DNA of 5,983 nucleotides from Anaerobacillus sp. (GTDB lineage Bacteria; Bacillota; Bacilli; Bacillales_H; Anaerobacillaceae). A program made the translations under genes and the position numbers. Shown here one piece after another: positions 4,752 through 5,983 of this stretch; the first letter of the stretch is position 1; every line of letters begins with the position of its first letter. The stretch lies in the NCBI GenBank assembly GCA_007120055.1, contig SKOL01000289.1, positions 1 to 5,983 on the forward strand, read 5' to 3'. The notes below the pieces were generated by a model. That model was given only the letters and a program-made list of their open reading frames with translations, did not search any database and was not told the origin of the DNA.

Positions 4752-5510
4752 TTATAAACTATAAATTTCCAAGAAATACACACTTCCAATCAACATAATA
4801 AAACTTAATATAAGCAAAGTTTCAGATTTTGAAATCTTACATTTGTAAGTAAATAAATCTTTCGCTTCGACCTGCTTAACATATTCCTCTACTTCATCAA
4901 GACGCTCGAACGAATTAACTATAAAAGAAACTAAAATATAACTAATCCCTTTGATTTTGTCTTTCCAAGCACTTTGTTCAGATATGTGCTTCATACTTTC
5001 TGAGAAGCTCTTCTTGACTCCCGGGCCAAGTGCCTTTAACTCCTTAATGACACACATTACCACTTTTAAAAAATCTGTAACCGGCAACCCGACTCGCTTC
5101 AGCGGTGAAAGTACTTTATCAAAGGTTCCGACGACGTCCTCAGTTGCCGTTGAGTGGAAATATAAACTAGTGGCATACCATAAAAGAAATAGTTGCACTA
5201 ACCTTAATGCGACATCATCATAAGCACTATAAATGGAAGAGATATCACTTTGCACAAATGTTGATACTAAAGAAGCCATTAACAACCCGAAAATATAAGG
5301 AACAATAATGATGAACATGTAGATCGTCATACTTTTCATCATTTCACGTAACTTTGCTCCAAACCATAATGTGATTAGCAATAAATACCCTGCCAACACA
5401 ATGAAATTGAAATAATTATCGATAAAAAAAGGGATGACTCCTAATACGAATGCGACTAATAGCTTGATCCCACTATCCATTGGCCAAGACCCCTTTTTCT
5501 TCCATTTCAT
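4752..5510 (-). CDS. EcfT/CbiQ-like energy-coupling transmembrane protein, FmnA-like
   Basis: Integral membrane protein of 252 residues with hydrophobic segments near 17-30, 34-50, 62-83, 102-118, 187-200 and 231-247. Family landmarks are S-P-L-K-R-V-G-L-P-V (135-144), matching the EcfT 'PL-rlGlP' loop, and F-E-R-L-D-E-V-E-E-Y-V-K-Q-V-E-A-K-D-L (201-219), matching the coupling helix that normally ends in A-R-G. EcfT subunits link a substrate-binding membrane protein to EcfA ATPases. In Listeria the EcfT-like FmnA serves the flavin-export arm of extracellular electron transfer, which fits this position between a Gx transporter gene and an FMN lipoprotein. The A-R-G motif is replaced by A-K-D. 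Three starts are possible: TTG 5513 (7 bases after AGGGGAG), ATG 5510 (chosen), and ATG 5480, which has AAAAAGGGG upstream and would overlap the previous stop by 8 bases (ATGGATAG). Substrate is inferred from context only. Confidence 0.8.
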   Translation of the reverse strand: MKWKKKGSWPMDSGIKLLVAFVLGVIPFFIDNYFNFIVLAGYLLLITLWFGAKLREMMKSMTIYMFIIIVPYIFGLLMASLVSTFVQSDISSIYSAYDDVALRLVQLFLLWYATSLYFHSTATEDVVGTFDKVLSPLKRVGLPVTDFLKVVMCVIKELKALGPGVKKSFSESMKHISEQSAWKDKIKGISYILVSFIVNSFERLDEVEEYVKQVEAKDLFTYKCKISKSETLLILSFIMLIGSVYFLEIYSL

Positions 5511-5983
5511 CAATCACCATCTCCCCTATACTTCCTGTTATATAGCCAGTAACTACTGCGGCTACTAATAAAACTGGAAGATAGTAAAATATCACGATTT
5601 GTCCGATCACTAACGAAGCGACAAAAATCTGGGTTGTATTATGAACAACAGCCCCTGCGATACTAATTCCTTTAATGCTGAACATATGAGAAAACTTTTT
5701 GTACATTACCCACATAACGATAGCACTAAGGATTCCGCCACTTAAGCTAAACGCTAACGTTAAAACACCTCTCGTCAAAACAGCGACAACGATACAGCGG
5801 ATAAGTACAATATTGATGACACTTCTAAAGCTTAAGAAAATGATCGCAAGAAGTGTAATAATATTGGCCAACCCTAATTTAACCCCAGGAATTGGTAATG
5901 GGATAAAAACAAAAAATTCTAGTAGTGAAATTAAAATTGCATTTGTAACGAGAATAATAATAATACCTTGTTTTTTATATTTG
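5473..5983 (-). CDS. Gx transporter family membrane protein (EetB-like), 5' end beyond the window
   Basis: The frame is open from the window edge to a TAG at 5475-5473, giving 169 residues. A TTG at 5871 that could be mistaken for a start is an internal leucine: upstream codons read on through P-L-P-I-P-G-V-K-L-G into L-A-N-I. This P-G-V-K-L-G-L-A-N-I sequence is a hallmark of the family once annotated as heptaprenyl diphosphate synthase component I, now called Gx transporter. Further marks are S-L-S-G-G and the later G-A-V-V-H-N-T-T-Q, both typical of the family. The protein is almost wholly hydrophobic, with about five or six membrane segments, and is close to the usual length of about 170-185, so only a few N-terminal residues are missing. 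In Listeria a member of this family, EetB, is encoded with EetA in the extracellular electron transfer locus. The gene overlaps the EcfT-like gene by 8 or 38 bases, indicating one operon. Confidence 0.87.
   Translation of the reverse strand, partial: KYKKQGIIIILVTNAILISLLEFFVFIPLPIPGVKLGLANIITLLAIIFLSFRSVINIVLIRCIVVAVLTRGVLTLAFSLSGGILSAIVMWVMYKKFSHMFSIKGISIAGAVVHNTTQIFVASLVIGQIVIFYYLPVLLVAAVVTGYITGSIGEMVIDEMEEKGVLANG
5490..5527 (-). promoter_or_regulatory. Two competing ribosome binding sites for the EcfT-like gene
   Basis: AGGGGAG (5527-5521) lies 7 bases before TTG 5513 and 10 before ATG 5510. AAAAAGGGG (5498-5490) lies 9 bases before ATG 5480. Both sites are inside the end of the Gx transporter gene. 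The second would give the compact ATGGATAG stop-start overlap typical of translational coupling, and a protein starting M-D-S-G-I-K-L-L. Confidence 0.5.

Noticed and set aside
4951..5223. Plus-strand open frame opposite the EcfT-like gene
   Set aside because: It is fully antisense to a recognisable membrane protein gene and shows no independent coding signs.
5473..5871. A 132-residue version of the Gx transporter starting at TTG 5871
   Set aside because: The frame stays open upstream to the window edge and encodes the conserved family N-terminal region, so this TTG is an internal leucine.

Overview
The window is AT-rich DNA from a Gram-positive, low-GC bacterium, most likely a Bacillaceae member. 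This is inferred from strong GGAGG-type ribosome binding sites, two lipoproteins with Gram-positive-style signal peptides, a PrsA-like foldase, and protein families typical of Bacillus relatives. The very acidic secreted parts of both lipoproteins would suit an alkaliphile or moderate halophile (inference only). Every gene I can support lies on the minus strand, so transcription runs from high to low coordinates.

Region A (about 5983 down to 3341) looks like part of a flavin-based extracellular electron transfer or flavinylation locus. In order of transcription it holds a Gx transporter family membrane protein (EetB-like, its first few codons beyond the window edge), an EcfT/CbiQ-like membrane protein overlapping it (FmnA-like), and after about 190 bases a lipoprotein with a C-terminal FMN attachment motif (PplA-like). 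A hairpin terminator closes the unit. The lipoprotein carries two SGAT motifs 15 residues apart. The EcfT-like protein lacks the usual Ala-Arg-Gly coupling motif. The ApbE flavin transferase, type II NADH dehydrogenase and quinone genes that usually complete this system are not in the window.

Region B (about 3272 down to 482) is a second run of four genes: a small NucS/PD-(D/E)xK-like protein that seems to have lost its catalytic E-x-K, a Uma2-family putative endonuclease with its own extended -10 promoter, an unrecognised membrane-anchored protein overlapping Uma2 by 14 bases, and a parvulin-type peptidyl-prolyl isomerase lipoprotein. A long nested hairpin terminator follows.

Region C (1 to about 480) holds the start of a small gene running off the left edge. 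Its translated product has a GCC motif and a GKP motif and resembles the 'CC/Se motif' (seleno)protein family. A plausible sigma-A promoter precedes it. The rest of this interval has no convincing gene, only two small hairpins.
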